A stretch of DNA of 64,000 nucleotides from Petrosia ficiformis (taxonomy: Eukaryota > Porifera > Demospongiae > Haplosclerida > Petrosiidae): contig OX345646.1 in NCBI GenBank assembly GCA_947044365.1, positions 2,503,327 through 2,567,326 of the forward strand, in the 5' to 3' direction. The notes under the pieces were generated by a model that did no database searches, was not told where the DNA came from, and saw only the letters and a program-made list of their open reading frames with translations. Shown here piece by piece: positions 13,001 to 27,400 of this stretch; position 1 is the first letter of the stretch; every line of letters starts with the position of its first letter. Both the position numbers and the translations under genes were made by a program.

Positions 13001-16000
13001 CTGCTATGGAGAGGGTTTATGTGGATATAATCATAATTACAACCTGAGGCCCATAGGGGCAAGAACCTAAACCTCCAAATACCAGCAGGTGATATATCTG
13101 GCATGTACACAAACTATAGCCATGGTTTATATAATACGTACTATGATTTAACATTGAATTTTTGATAAGGTGTATATGCAAAATATACACCTAACCATGC
13201 CATGGTAGCATAGTACATATTTCCATAGACAACATATGGTTGAGAAAATGGTGACATCAAGACCGCAGGGATGTGGCCATGCAGGATGTTCTGAGTGGTG
13301 GTTGGAAACTTTGATTTAGTTTATTTGATTATTGCTGTTTCATGTATTCGGTATTGGATACTGCTGCTTAGTACCGACTACTGTGGGATACAGTACCTGA
13401 CATTATTTAGTTTACATATTATCACTGTACTTCCATTGACTACAGTAATTGTGAGTGGCGTACACTGTATTTTGAATATACTTACACCTTAGTACTATGC
13501 TGTACCTGACATTATTAAGTTTACATATTATCACTGTACTTCCATTGACTACAGTAATTGTGAGTGATGTACACTGTACTCTGAATATACTACACAGTAT
13601 TACACCTTAGTACTATGCTGTACCTGACATTATTAAGTTTACATATTATCACTGTACTTCCATTGACTACAGTGTACTTTGTGAGTGAAGTACGCTATAG
13701 ATTGAATGTACTACACAGTATTAAATGTTAGTAATATGCACCACAGTAAATTAACATACAATTATTGATCACACTGTTCATGAATTATTAATAAAATACC
13801 AAACATTTTCGAGTGCACTATCAATGTGCATACATGTATATTAACTTTTCCCAAATAAACAAATATGCTTCCCGTACCACTAGTTGGTGTATATAAAAAC
13901 CTGCCAACTTAATATATATCATTCGTGTGCTTGCAGGTGATGATATCCAATCAAATAATTATAAATTTTGTAGGATTATAAATTTAAGGGTAAACCTCAG
14001 AGTTGTTATACATATATTATAATATGTCTTTCAGTTTCTCTCTGTTACCCTTTTATTAAGAGTTTACTGCATACCACAACTATATAATTATAAGGTTTAA
14101 TGTACATTAGACGCAGCATTGATTGTATAAGGCTTATGCAAGCCATTATTTATGATATGCAGGCATGAAAGAATTAGAAACAAAGGAAAACTGGAAAAAA
14201 GTCAGAAATCTGACTGGGGATTGATCACAGGACCTTCTGCTATCTAGTCAGTCATATGTGTGTTATGTACACTCACCTGGATCAGATTCCATACAATAGC
14301 AGGCCTTTTTAAAATTATTAAGGTAAACTTTGAATTCATCATTGATAGTCTCTTCCTCAATGCATTCCTGTGTTTTAGGTATCTCTTTGTCCCTTAAAAA
14401 TTGCAACTATAGAAATTAGTAACATATTGAGTATATATGTAATTATAATTATACAGTGATAAAAAAATATGAATGCTATAAAATAAGAATCCTGAACTTG
14501 TATAGTTATATAAGTATTGGTGATCATGAATGGAAGCATATTTTCACATAAACATATCCACTATCCATCACTGTGGTGGTATTGAATAATAAAGTACTTT
14601 ATTATACATATTCTGGACCACCATGTTTATAATAAATAGCACAGTTATTTATTAATTATTGATAAGGTTTTGAATAATCATTTTGAACTACAAACAAGTC
14701 TTACTTGAGGAACATACTCAGGTATCAGTACACACAAACTGTCTTTCCAGAATTGCTCTTGATGTTCAGTTGTAAGAAACATTTGACAATTACCTTCAAC
14801 TAATTCCTGTAAATAATGATGTGAAATCATACTGAGAGCTCTACAAAAGTTATTAAAAAGTACAACAATAGTGCTATCAAATTAACGTGGGAAAGTAATG
14901 TGATATCATAGTTAGAACATTTTCAAAATATACAAAACTAATGTAAACTATTAATAAATTATTGAAATACTCCAAAATCATTTGTACCAAAAATCAATTA
15001 TAATTGATACTCACAGCAACTGCAGTTCCTAGGTCAGTAAGAATGGTCTTATGTTCTTGTTTCAATGGTACAACACTTGGCTCATCATAAAATAATTTCT
15101 GGTACTCTACACAGAAAGTAGACAAGAGAGGAATTATGCCTTCCACAATGTATTGAAGTAAAGTGCTAGTGGTTGTCCTCTGCTCTTTCGTTGAACTGGT
15201 GCTAATGTCTTCATTTGATCCAGGGTGTCTATGAATTGGCCAGACTCTATGCTTTTCCCAATCCTGAAAAATGTATAGATCGGGATTTTGTCTTCTACAT
15301 GCATCTCAGAAATACTTCAAACACAATTAAACTTATAGTATTTTAATTAGTAAAGTGAAAGCAAACATAGGGTTAGTTCTTAACTCATTCTTTGATCACA
15401 CATGTATGCACACATGCCACTAAAACCCACAATCAGGTTTAAGTTAACTCTGCTATTCCTGGGCTTGCCAAAGATGATGCTAAAAAAGGTTTGTGTGTGC
15501 TTCATGTAATAACAATATGCCTATCACTACACACATAAAAAAACAGTTAGAAAGAAACAAACAAGCAATTATATAATAATTAACATAACATTGACCTTGT
15601 AACTGAGATGTTGAGAGAAGAGAACTCTCATTTTAATTTTCACAAAATCTACAAATTTCTCATCTTCACTTGATTTCTCTTGCAGAAATCTATTGAGTTC
15701 AGTAATCCTTGTTATAGTGTCCTTAAAATGATCCCACAACTCCCTAGATAAAATCAAAATTACTATAACTATTATTTCATGAATAAAAAACATAACCAGA
15801 ATTTTAGTGCTTGATTCAAACCACCTCTCAGTTTTTCTTAAGCTATACGTTAACATTATATAGTAATTAGCCAAGATAAATACCATGCAGATTAATGTAA
15901 ACATGTAATGAATTAATGAATAAGTACTAAAAATGTTGTGCAGTATAGCAATATACAGAAAGCAGTGTATTAGCAAAGCAGGGGCAGATTTAGTGGGAGG

Positions 16001-19000
16001 AGGGAAGCTGGTACACAACCTCCCCTCCCCCCTCCCTCCTAAATTGCACTCACCCATAACAATAATTATATCACAACCACATGATACAGTGTGGAAAAAG
16101 TATGGCTAAAAGACTGGCATCAATCCTGGAATTGCTTTTATGCTCTAACAAGAAAGGTATTCGTCTAGACTTAGTCTTATGTAGTATTTTGAATACTAAG
16201 CAGCTGGTAGATAACAACATGATGAGAGCTTTCTCATAACAGATCTGTGCATGCATGGAATATTAGTTGAGTGTACGACTTCACTTAGTATTTTCTAAAT
16301 ATAGAAGTAAAACTCTCCAGTCCATTAAGTGCAAACCTGGGTGTAGAATTCTATCCTGCATGATATCATTCACACACAAGTGTATACTTACTCCCAAATT
16401 GCGCATTTTGCCTTTTTGGAGGTCCTTTCTGTAGGAGCATGGCTCCAGACTCCCCTACATGGACGGTCAAAATCTAATCACTTCCCTAATCTAAAATTCT
16501 AAATCTGCCTCCGCAACGAAAGCATTGCAAAATTATATTGACATTTGTTTCAGCACTAGTACAGATAGATGATCAGAAATGTTATTCATACCTTTCTTTT
16601 CCAAAGTCCACAACAGCTTCCAGTGACTTGGTTTTCGTGTTGAGATATCCTTCTTTAAGAAGAAAAAGAAATGGTGTCTTCTGTTCAATAGGAATATCAG
16701 GATGAGCTATGATACTAGAATATGAAAGAATAACCATTTAAGCAAAACATAAGTATTAGTTATATGTATATGCATAATTATAATTATGTATAAACACAAG
16801 AACTATCAATAGAAGGTTCCGTGACTAGTGATTTTATGTATTCATTTACCTGAAGAGCAAACATTCTTAATACCAATCTTTCTTTTATTTTACTGATGAA
16901 GACCGTCGGGTCAAAACGCATTATCATTTTCTTACTGGGATCTTATTGGTCAATAAGCTTTCTTTTTTTAAAAAAATATACAACATGGGGTAAATAACAT
17001 ATATGATGTTCTAATAATTTATTTGTTTGCTTTGAGATCATAAGTCTTTTGAATAAATACAATGTATAATCTCATACTTTTGCTACAAGTAACTACGATA
17101 GATGTTTACAACTGCAGCATTAGTATGTTTAAGTACCCAAAAAGCTTATAAATGCCAGAAACGTTTACAATTTCACATTTTCAGTTTTTGCACTTACACT
17201 ACTAACATTAAATACTAATCAAATAGCTATTTGGATATTCATTAGTCTTAATAATAATTAGCATATAACTAAATATCAGAGTGATAAAGTTTGAAATTTA
17301 CCTGACAAGCTTCTCAAAGGGGAATATTTGTCGACACTCATCTTCAGCATATTTGTGTTCTCCCTCAGTACAAACAGCCAACATATAAGTAATATTCAGC
17401 AGTTTTTCTATTTTCATTATTTTCATCCCTTTTTTCTTCTCATGATAAGGAAGACATACAAAATTTGAAATCTCCATTGAATGTATGTAGTGGTATCTTT
17501 ACAAGTAACACTAGTAATACTAGTTATCCCTACAGACTAATGCATCACACTTAAAAGATTCCAAACTCTAACTGATTAAGTTAAGGTTGGAGTCTAGAGA
17601 GGGGGAGGATGCAACTCCAATGAGTTTCTAGTCTTGGAAAGTTGTAGCTACATTCAATCTGGTTCCAAATCTGTATCTGTTGAAAGACAACCCAGCCGGG
17701 CATATAATTAAAGGGCCTAAAAGTTTAGTTTATTTCAGAAACAACCCTGAGTAAGCACTAGGGGTTGGAAGTCACGTCCACCCGGAGGTATAATTATAGG
17801 GCCTAAAAGTTTCTTGTGATAGTTTATTTCAGAAACAACCCTGAGTACGCACTAGGGGTTGGAAGCCACACCCACCGAGGGGTATAATTATAGGGCCAAA
17901 AAGTTTCTTGTGATAGTTTATTTCAGAAACAACCCTGAGTACGCACTAGGGGTTGGAAGCCACACCCACCGAGGGCGTATAATTATAGGGCCAAAAGTTT
18001 CTTGTGATAGTTTATTTCAGAAACAACCCTGAGTAAGCACTAGGGGTGGAGGAGGGGCTTGTGATAGTTTATTTCAGAGACAACCCTGAGTAAGCATTAG
18101 GAGTGGATGAGGGGGCAGTGGGTGTAACTGTAGTTGGTCTCTAAGAAAGATCGGAGTTTGATAGTGCCTAGAAAGGTAAATTTTATGGTTTCACTTACAA
18201 GCTACAGAATTCAGCTTTCTTCAGCCCCTTGTAACTAAAATGAATTTTCAGAAAACAGCTTCAATTGTTTTCTCATAATGCACTGTACTTGGTGAACGTC
18301 ATGTTTGGTGGGCATAGCTTTTGTGGTTTTGTACTTATTGCAATTGGAAAAATGAAGAGTTTAGTTATAGTTCTCACTTTCAGGATGAAAAAGAAGTCAT
18401 CAAAAATATGAAGGTTGGTATTACACAAAATTATAGTCATATTATAATATATTAAGGAGTCGCATCTGCCCACTCCCTAGTATCACCTTAACACTTCAAC
18501 AACTCAACGATTCATCTTTAATTTTAAGACTTTCACACTCATAGATATGTGTGCTGAAATTAAATTTTGGAACACAATGCAATCAAAGCTTCAATACTAA
18601 TAAGAAAAAAGAATAATAAAAAATATTTTCAATAAAAATGAAAGAAATGTAGGGATGTCAAAACCCAAAAAGCATGTGAACAAGGTCGGGATGGTACTAA
18701 TGTAGGCTTGTATGGAAGTGGTTTGTTTAATTTTGGGTCCTATACATCAATTTCCTGTGTTAGTACCATCCCGACCTTGTTCATATGCTTTTTGGTTCTT
18801 GACATACCTACATTTTCTTTTATTTTTATTGAAAATGTTCTTGTTTCCATTGTTTTTTGGAATATTTTTTGTAGATTGCAGAAATACTGGTGTAAGTTAT
18901 ATATATAAATCATACAGTCATAATTACAATAACACCTCAATGTTTACACCATAATTATATACATAGGCACAATTACAAGGCTTATTCATTGAAGGTTTTC

Positions 19001-21458
19001 TTTTGTGTACATGTATATCAATTATTTATGAATTGATGATCATTCTCTTTCACTTACAAATGATGCCTACATTCTATTTCCCTATAGCATTGTCTGCAGT
19101 CCCACAAGAAGTAGTGGCAGTCATTGTGTCAACCAATTGCCATTCTAATGCTTATAGTATATTAATTATAATAGTAATAATTATTATCAGTATACAATAA
19201 TCATTATCACAATAATTATTATTAAAATGATTATGATCCAATGTAACCAGCACTTCTCTTTCATAGAGCGACTCAATACACCTAAATGCACATTCGCAAT
19301 TCGATTCCATGTGGCTTGATTATGAATACACTTATCAAAATAGCGTCCAATTTGAGATCAAATCTTTGCAGTTGTTGAGACTCTCTTCTTTCATAATACC
19401 TAAAGATATCATCACAATAATTACCAGAAGTTTACTGTGAATGCGACTGGAATGGTGCTAGAATCATTGTGACAGTTCAACAAACAAAAAAAATAATTAT
19501 TCTAGAAATCTTAATAAGATTATAATGAACATTCAGCCAGTTTGCCAATCGGCAGTTCTCTACTTTAAGGAAGATCTCTGGCCATGTAGGTGTTGATATC
19601 CTAAAAACAGTAGATATCAAAAGGAATGTGTGTATTAAGACTTATCTGCATATATTAGCAGAGATTTTAGTTCATCACTTGCAATTGAAATCTAGTGGAT
19701 GGGTGGCCATTTTTTTCGTGCCATCCCTACATAGAGAGTACTCAAAACAACTGTAAATGAAACCTACCCCAGTGAGAATCCCCTCTGGATCCCAATTCAC
19801 TTTGTAATGATTATAAAAGTGTTGTACAAATAACGATGTGATAAATTCTTGATGGTTCTTCAGAGGTTGGGATGGGAACTTTTTAACCTAGAGTATATGT
19901 ATAATGGAATAATATCATGCACACATTGTGGCCATGTAAAAAACACTCAAAGAATAGAGTGTGTACCTTCATCCATGCTACTAGTGTAGGAATGTATTCA
20001 TTATATTCAGGATTGTCAAATGTCATGACCAATTTGAATATTCTTCGTACAACAAAAACTGGTAGTTGACAACATGCCTTAATGTTATCGGTTAGTACCT
20101 ACACAATACAGTAGTGTTCAAAACCTGTTACTATAATAACATGTGATTACTCTTACCTCAGTTAGTACATGTGCAACAGATGAGATGGCAAGCTTTGCAT
20201 CTAACAAATCTGTAAACCTTTCAAACACAACTTGTTTGATCTGCGGAATAGAATATGTACAACTCAATACACCAGAAAAATGAGATAACAAAATGTACAT
20301 TACATGCATAATAATTTCACTATTCTGAGGAATACAATTATTATGGCCCACAGGGACATCCCTATGATTGCTTTCCCATAGGTTTGATGTATGCTTATAT
20401 ATATGTTTGTGCCACACATTCATACATGTTGTATGCATAGTTAAGAAAGTCACGTTATTCTGGGGGGCTCGATCAGTCAATGGGCATGGTGTCAATGGTG
20501 TGTAATAGAATGCACGCTTGAGCTCTACATACCAGCAGGAAAAAAGGTGCTTGTAACTTGCATAGAAACTGGAACTATTAACTGTTCTATCTAAACAATA
20601 TTCTTAAAGTTTTACAAGAGTTTTTAAAAATAAGAGGAATAGATGATCAAAATAGTAACTGTAATAGGCTGTTGTGCTTCACTTTCTCAACTATGATTAC
20701 TGAATGTTGGACACCACATAGCAATCATAGGGATGCATATATCTTGTTACTACTCATACCTTCACATTGTTCCGTACAACCCTCACTAAGGCATCACAAA
20801 CCATAACAATAAAGCGCTCTTGTTGTTTTTCATTCGTGGAATAAAATTTTATAACATAGTTTAGGAAGACACCAAACACACCTGAAGTAAAGTAAGAAGA
20901 TTAAAACTGAATGCACTCACAGTGAAGAACCCTTGCCACAAGTGTGATTTGGGAAACAACAATGATTCAATTACTGACAAGAAAATAATTGCGGACAATA
21001 TTTGACAATAATAATAATTATATACTGAGATTATATTACATACATGTGTGCTTTAGAACTTACACTTCAAGTCCCACCAAGATTACATAATTCCTAGTGT
21101 ATAAGCACAGTGTTAAAATCAAGCTTGAATCATGTGGATGAAATGAAATAGGTGGAGCTAGAAATTGACAGTCATGGCAGAAAGCTTAGAGCCGGCTTGA
21201 AGTTGTTCCAGCCACTACTTCAATTGTACTTCATTTCAAGCTGTGATTCAACAGCGATAGGCTTCAAGCAAGATGAGTTGTGTTTCAGTGAACTCTTTTG
21301 CTACCAGACGTCTTCTGAAGGTTACAAAAATTGTCATAACTTTAAAACAGAAAGATTTTAGCAAAAGCCTTATGATCTTTGTATGATTTGAAGTCTGCTG
21401 GTAGTATTTTTCATAGTGCTAATGTTTATAGGTTCGCTGGAATTTTGGAAACAGACGA

Positions 21459-21489
<31 letters not shown>

Positions 21490-24400
21490 CTATGATTAGA
21501 GTAACCTCCACTCTGCCTATGTGGGCAAGAGTTAATAAATTGGTTGTTTGATGCATGAAACTTCTAACACATACTAGACTGCAAACATCTTAAACTCTTC
21601 ACCAATGACAGTTACAACGTAAAACATCATAGTCTGATGTATAATTATAATACTGTTAATTATTTAACATACCAGAAGAGAATATAATATCTTGTCTAGT
21701 AGTATGTACAATTGTCTCATCAGCTAAATCAGGTCCACTTTTGGATGGTATGTATCCACAATCTTTCACTACTTGACGATATATAAACTTCGTAATTTCT
21801 GAAATATAATTATATCTGTGATTCATACATTCAAATACACTGTTGTTTTAAGATAATACATCAGTTTTAGGGTAATAATTAACCCTAGTCATGTGTAGGT
21901 TGAGAGTTATGGTATTTTGGTTGTGTGTGTGTGTGATCATGTTACCAACAAGTTACAACCAAAACTAATTATGCTGTTCTGGAAACAAGATGAGACATTG
22001 GGTGCATCCACAGATACACTAAACAACCATTGTTAGTGTGGTACAACTTGAAACCTAGCAATATTAAAGTAGTGGCACTGACAAAATGGCACAGTATAAA
22101 TGTCCATCATGGCCTACAATAACCACACACCCTATACAATCAGCATTCAAGCTCCAACTTTAATTTGGTTAAATTTAATTTAGTATATATATATATAATA
22201 TATATATTATACTACACATAATTCTGTATACCCAACAAGCACAGTGTGTATAATCACTATCATGTTTTGCACAGTGATTTCAATATTTCTCAAGCAGTAC
22301 CAATAAACATGTTTCACAGAGGAAGGGTCAGGATGAGGCTAGCTATCTTCAATTTGTTGAATTTCAATTGCAGTGTAAATCAAAAATTGAACTGCAGAAC
22401 CTTTACCACAAGACATGGAAAAGAGTACATGTAGTAAATCACTCCATGTATTCTTTACTATACTACAATGGCAGTTTATTTTACAATAAATGATAATATT
22501 GCTTTGTTAATCAACTAATCATAGTTATACATTTAAATTTAGAACAATTAAGGGCCAAATCACAAGCATAAAACATTAGATTATCATATACATAAAGGTC
22601 AGAAGAGACATATTATCACGGGGCAATCACAAATAGATGCAATGAAATGAAGAAAATTGATGCTCTATTGGGAACTCTTTTGCAAAATGAATAGAGTAAA
22701 CAAATTGAAAAGCATGTTATATTAACAAGGCAAAATGTTCATATATATTATATTGATAAACCTACCATCTTCAACTTCAATTGCTTCTCCTTGCAGTAAC
22801 TTCAAAAGAATCTTTTTGCCGTATTGAAATGACGCATGGTTGAGATATGAAGTATATATTATCCAATTATGAATGTTTTTCGGATGGACAACAATATAAG
22901 CAAATTTAGAACGCTTGAATAGATGATATTCACCCTGAAATAGATGTTGTATTAACATACAAAGAAACAAATCACAATTACAATTGTGTCATTATAAAAC
23001 TGATGATATACCTGATAGAGGTCAAACAATAGTTTAGCAGAAGACAGACAAAGACTCTCATTATCACTATTCATTAGTAACCTAATCAGGTGATTTTCTA
23101 GACTGTCCTGTTGATGAATTTGGGATTCATCACTTGCATGCATGTTGAAAAGTTTATAGGCATCATCATCACCATACAATAGCCACTTTATTCTATGTTT
23201 TGCTTCATCCCTGTAAATTATAAAATATTGTCACATCAACAGGTATGAAATCTTATGCAGGGAATTAAAAGCTTGTCATTCACTAGAATTTTTGTCCTTG
23301 GAGTAGCAGATAAATGATTTAGGAATTGGGATAATTTATGATGTTCATACTACATAGTCCATTATTATCCTTGTTCCTAATCTCTGGTCTAAAAACGACT
23401 TTATATATAGAGGTCATGCTCAGGAGGTTAGATCATCCAATGTCGACAAGAATATTGTGATTCTGCTAATGACAGAGACTGTTACAGAAAAAGGCTTTTT
23501 TACAACTAGATTCACTTAAGCAAACGCTATCATTTTGAATCTATCTTAGTATTTGGGTATAGCTTATCTTGAACAAAAGACACAAAATAAAATGAAGGTT
23601 ATATAAACTTACTTGTGGCCTAAAGTGACACTGAAAAAGCTACAAAACATAGTTGCTATGAATGCATAATTATCAACAACACTAAACACTGTCATTATGG
23701 TATTGGTAACATTTAATCAAAAATATGAGTTTATACAAACACACAATTTGAAACAAATAATTAGTAAAACGTACTCCCTATTTTTCCTGTTCCTGTCAGT
23801 AGATACTTCATATTTTTTATCTACAAATATTTGAAGTCCTGTCTTTGGTGGAGTATAGTCTTTAGGACTTACGTTATCCTCAAAATAGAAGTACATGTAG
23901 TCTGATAGAATTCTCTGTATAGTGATCAAATATAAATAACTAATGCCGAAATCCATTAAAATGTTACCAGAATAAACTCATCAATATCATGTATATATAT
24001 TCTATTTGAGAATTCAGACAAATATAACCATATATATCACATATGAATAAAGGTTTAGTTATTCAGTTTTACCTACCGCAGTAGACAGGTGGTACGTTTG
24101 CTTTAGAAAATAGTGTAATATTTCTACAGCCCTGTATATATATATTATAGAATAATATAGCTACATTATTTTGATAAGTATTCCTTACTTTGCTTGCAGT
24201 TTGAAGATGACTTGGTTTGATTCTAAAAACAGAAACAAAGACAAATTCAAATTGTAACATTCAATGAATTACAATACAAGATATATAAATATATATATAG
24301 AGAGAGAGAAAAGTATCCCTATGATTTCTTGGTGTTCAGTATTCTGATTTTCTCATGCCTGAAACACAACAGCCTATTATAGTTATTATTTTGATTATCT

Positions 24401-27400
24401 ACTCTTTTTACTTTCAAAAGAAACCTGTAAAACTTTAGGAATATATTTCAGGTAGAATAGGTATTATTTCCAGTTTCTACGTACGCTACTAGCAGCTTTC
24501 TTTTCCCAGCTTAGCTCAAGCACGTTCTATTATGTGTCACACCCATTAATTGACCCCCCCCCCCCCCCCCCAGATTTGGAATGACACAACATCTTTAATT
24601 AACTACATACGCATACTCACATAATCCTGTGGGAAAGCAATTATAGTGCTGTAAGTACAGCTCTTTGTATTTTGCTTTATAGTGGTGTAAGTACTTATGT
24701 AGGGTTATATGGAAGTGGTTTGCTTAATTTGGGTCCTATGTTAGCTTCCCAACCTTGTTCGCTGCTTTTGGGTTTTGATGTCACTACTTGAAAATGTTTT
24801 TTGAAATTATTGTGTTATTTTAACTTTTTCAAAATTTTCACTTGTGAATAATTACTTAACCTTCTGAACATAACTGGTCGCAAGAATCAGAAACATCCAT
24901 ACCACTCTTTGTTAGCCATGTATACTGTAGCTATGCACAAAGATTTGCTTGGATATTGTATTTCACATGTTTTCATGGTAGTAGCCAGTACTTGGTAATG
25001 TTTGATTTATTAAACCTCACCCTCGGTGTGATAAATTCAGTAGAAACCATTACTTCAATATTTCCACACAACTAGCACTACGGCCATAAATATACACAAT
25101 CTTTGATATCAAAATGATTGGTCTCCATAAACAACAGTCATTATACTGCAAATCACATGACATTAATTATTACCTGTTGATGGTACATGTACTTGTACAT
25201 CTGTCTTTATAATATGAACGAGGATGTCAATAACATGATCAGGGTTTTTCCAGTAAAACCCATATGAAATAAGACGTTCCAACAATATCAGTCTCTGTGT
25301 TATCAATTTTTCTCTTTCAGGTTTAATATCAGTGCTCTGCATAAACTAATAAATATCATATATATGTTATATATATATATACATATTTTTTTTTGTTGAC
25401 AATTTAAAACAACTATTGACAAAGCAGTATAAAGAAAATCAAAATCATCTATATTATTAAGTTAATGTTCATGTTGGTATCTACAACAGGTAATCAATAA
25501 GCAATCAGTGTCAAAGCAATAATTAATTTAATAGTGGGCATCGCCTAATCAATTAACATACTTAAAACCATCATCGGAAGTTCTCCAAGCAAGTTACCAA
25601 TGATAATATTGACCTGTTGTGGAGGTGCAGTTCTAATACTTTTTTTTTTTTGCTGATTTCAGCTAGTAGATAATTATATATTAATTAAATTGAAAGGAAG
25701 GGGGCTGCCCCAATAATCCCTTTGGATCCACCCTACAACATGCCTATTCAGCTACTACAAATGCTAGTTTTTTTTATTTGATTAATAAAGAGTTCAATTC
25801 CAACATAATTCTCCAAGTTAAGATACATTACATAATGCTTGAGGGGTATAATTATTTTAACTACGCTAACTTCTTTTTGTATAGAATCACAGGTTTTCGT
25901 CATGATTTTCTCCATTTCTAATTTATCTGATATAATATCAATGGTTTTAGCTATACCAGATAAACTGACAGGATCAAATGAATTTTCCATAAAATGTATT
26001 CTTGCCTGAAATAAAACCAAATGATTAAAATCTCAAGGAAAACAACAAATCAACTATGATCCATAAACTCACATAAATGATCCAAATGTTCTCTAAATCA
26101 GTACCACACTCTTCAGTACTTTTATCAACCAGTGTAGAGACAAGATAAGTGAAAAATGCAGACTGAGCATCAGACCTGAACCTTTGGTCTTCGGTGCATT
26201 GAAGAGCCACATTAAAAGTCAGAATCTCCCGTAGTGTATTAATGGAATTATGATTCACACCCTGAGATAGGATAAATGATTACTATAATGTATAATTATT
26301 ATAGTTACAAAATGAATGACCTTTTTGCAAAACCAGTGGAAAATAATTTTGAACAGACTCACTATTAGACATTATAATAGATCCATATAAATATACTTTG
26401 TTTCCAAAATGGCTAAATATAATACATTATAATGATAGTTTAATTATTTTGCATAATATGTCTGGTTTTGCACATCTAGTCATACTTAACAAAAGCAAAT
26501 GCTCTGTCTTTACCATGTCAGTAGTTTCTAAATAGTTCTGTCTTTCAAATACATCATAAGTTTATACATAATGATTACCTTGCATACGCTGGCAAATAAA
26601 CTTATCTGAGCAATGAGAAGTTTCTCATTGTTCAGATAATCTTTGATGAGATCGTCATTTGTGAGATGTTTCTATATTAAAAGTTGTCAAATATACATGG
26701 ATGATACAAACATAGACACAAGACAACAGATATAATTCCATATTGGTTTTTATTGTTACCACCATATATAATCATTGTTGTGGTTTTCTTTTTAATAATA
26801 ATAACTTAGTATAGAACATTCTCATCTGAGAGACTTCTTTAGTTGTATGAAGATTTAGACCAAAGCATTCTTTTCAAAAAAAAATCATCGGCTCAAAGAA
26901 AACATATAAGTGACCATTCCCTAATGAAATTAGTAACACCACAGAAAAGAAAGCCACTCCCAGCAAATTTGATTAATGCTGTATTGAGCAAGTAATGAGA
27001 ATAATTGCATTTTTGTTGCTCCCTCAGTAAGCAGTTATGACAAACTGCCATAAGTTTTATTACTTTCAACAATAGAATTATTTATGCTTATGATTAGTGA
27101 ATACACTATAATAAATAAATAGATATATAAATTATATAATTCATATATTTATATCCCATTGCTAGGTGGTTGCTAAGACTATTGTGGTGCAATAACACCC
27201 TAACATCTCTCTGAACAGTGCCAGACAGATAGTTTGACCAATTTAATTAAATGCATGGTTGTTTGCCGCTCCTACTCTTACGCTTTCTGATCTGGTCAAT
27301 GTCATTATGGGCTCCTGCCTATAAAAATACCTATCTATAATTATTGTATTATTATAGAGAGGACAGACAGAAAGATATATATTAGGATTGCTCATCTACT

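Noticed and set aside
15744..16057. Upstream extension of the 15596-15743 exon (hydrophobic open frame)
   Set aside because: It lies beyond a clear acceptor (ATCTAG) and is intronic; the phase joins exon 42 only at that acceptor.
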